Positions 5,985 to 6,515 of a stretch of 6,515 bases of DNA are shown one piece after another (position 1 is the first letter of the stretch; every line of letters begins with the position of its first letter). Position numbers and translations under genes: made by a program. The notes below the pieces were generated by a model that saw nothing but the letters and a program-made list of their open reading frames with translations, was not told the DNA's origin and ran no database searches. Origin of the DNA: a bacterium. GTDB taxonomy: Bacteria > SZUA-182 > SZUA-191. Location of the stretch: NCBI GenBank assembly GCA_003230535.1, contig QIEW01000308.1:1-6515 (forward strand), read 5' to 3'.

Positions 5985-6515
5985 ATGGGTAAAAAAAAGA
6001 GAGCGAGGACAAAAGATAGAGAAAAACTCCTGGCCGGCATTCGGAAAACTGACCCGGTTCCGGAAAATAAAAAACAAAAAGGGCGCGAGGATGTCGCCGC
6101 ATCCCGCCGGGATAGTCAAATCATTCCCACGCTCTCCTTAAGGCAGCAAAGATGGCTTTATGGTCTGGGGCTTGTATTAGTCGTCTCTTTAATAGCCAAA
6201 CTGTTTTTCTCTTCCGGGCACACCTACTCTCTGGACGGCGCCTCCCTCACCGCCCGCACCATAATGGCTTATGAGAGCCTGCTGGACGGTGAATTTCCTT
6301 TGTGGTCCAACCGGTGGTACGCCGGATTTCCCCTGATGCAGTTTTACCCCCCCTTATTTTTCGGCCTGACAGCCCTGCTCAACCTCCTGATAAAAGACAT
6401 CCTTTTCTCTATCAAAATAATGGCCTTTTTGGGCCAAATTTTATCCGGGCTTACGGCCTTCCTCCTGGTGGAGGAGATTACCGATGACCGGCAGGCGGGC
6501 TTTATCGGCGGTCTG
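5985..6515 (+). CDS. Polytopic membrane protein, PTPS-related / GT-C glycosyltransferase-like, 5' part
   Basis: The frame is open from the ATG at 5985 to the window end (177 residues, no stop). The ATG is forced: an in-frame TAA lies at 5976-5978. Residues 1-56 are hydrophilic and strongly basic (MGKKKRARTK...), a cytoplasmic tail. TM1 is about 57-75 (WLYGLGLVLVVSLIAKLFF). An outer loop follows, with D84 in YSLDGASLTART and then GEFPLWSNRWYAGFPLMQFYPPLFF (about 102-126). The G-x-F-P-x-W...G-x-P...FYPPL pattern is what I know from 'PTPS-related' membrane proteins and other GT-C-like enzymes, where the first outer loop carries an acidic residue that binds the lipid-linked sugar. TM2 is about 124-139 and TM3 about 146-162. 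The likely role is glycosyl transfer at the cell surface, but donor and acceptor are unknown. Eight A in a row (5991-5998) follow the start codon closely. Confidence 0.75.
   Translation, partial: MGKKKRARTKDREKLLAGIRKTDPVPENKKQKGREDVAASRRDSQIIPTLSLRQQRWLYGLGLVLVVSLIAKLFFSSGHTYSLDGASLTARTIMAYESLLDGEFPLWSNRWYAGFPLMQFYPPLFFGLTALLNLLIKDILFSIKIMAFLGQILSGLTAFLLVEEITDDRQAGFIGGL

Noticed and set aside
5908-6141. 77-codon plus-strand open frame before the last gene
   Set aside because: It overlaps the better-supported frame from 5985 that runs unbroken to the window end with membrane segments.
6302-6487. 61-codon plus-strand open frame
   Set aside because: It is an out-of-frame shadow of the PTPS-related membrane protein gene.
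1-6515. tRNA, rRNA or CRISPR array
   Set aside because: I saw no cloverleaf with a GGTTCGAATC-type arm, no rRNA signatures, and no regularly spaced direct repeats.

Overview
This bacterial window holds ordinary chromosomal housekeeping genes plus a few lineage-specific ones. Base composition is moderate. Every coding start I examined lacks a Shine-Dalgarno sequence, while perfect TATAAT -10 boxes occur in the gaps. A bulged palindrome of the 'GTCATTGCGAGCG...' type and several smaller inverted repeats sit between genes. I cannot name the phylum. A bacterium with weak Shine-Dalgarno usage and REP-like palindromes fits, and Chloroflexota or a candidate phylum would be possible, but that is inference only.

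Layout, left to right: (1) bases 3-938 carry the 3' end of a secreted repeat protein with golvesin C-terminal-like domains. Its last domain appears broken by a TG-dinucleotide frameshift at 729-734. If the frame is restored the protein ends at 815-817, inside a hairpin. (2) A gap of about 175 bases holds promoter-like boxes, followed by dnaB (1113-2501), the complete replicative helicase. (3) The dnaB-alr gap carries two separate inverted-repeat structures: a long-range stem at 2510-2592 and a bulged REP/MITE-like palindrome at 2635-2716. (4) alr (best start 2788) encodes a complete alanine racemase. It is followed without a gap by an open frame for a class I glutamine amidotransferase-like hydrolase (peptidase C26, PuuD-like), whose family-consistent start is 3964. 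That gene ends with a perfect 15-bp tandem duplication. (5) A gap with terminator-like and promoter-like signals precedes an unrecognised 151-residue single-pass membrane protein (4875-5330). (6) Converging on it from the minus strand is a frameshifted, 5'-truncated remnant of a phospholipase D-like (HKD) protein (5322-5722). (7) A gap of about 260 bases rich in hairpins leads to a promoter whose -10 box lies five bases before the ATG of the last gene (5985 to the window end). That gene encodes the start of a polytopic membrane protein resembling PTPS-related/GT-C membrane proteins and is probably read from a leaderless mRNA.

How the genes fit together: dnaB serves replication and alr supplies D-alanine for peptidoglycan. 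The C26 hydrolase is the only gene tightly packed against another, so alr and C26 are probably co-transcribed. The remaining genes look independently transcribed. I see no defence island, phage module, CRISPR array, rRNA or tRNA. The most interesting signals are the leaderless-type start at 5985, the general lack of Shine-Dalgarno sequences, the two decayed or shifted frames, and the intergenic palindromes.
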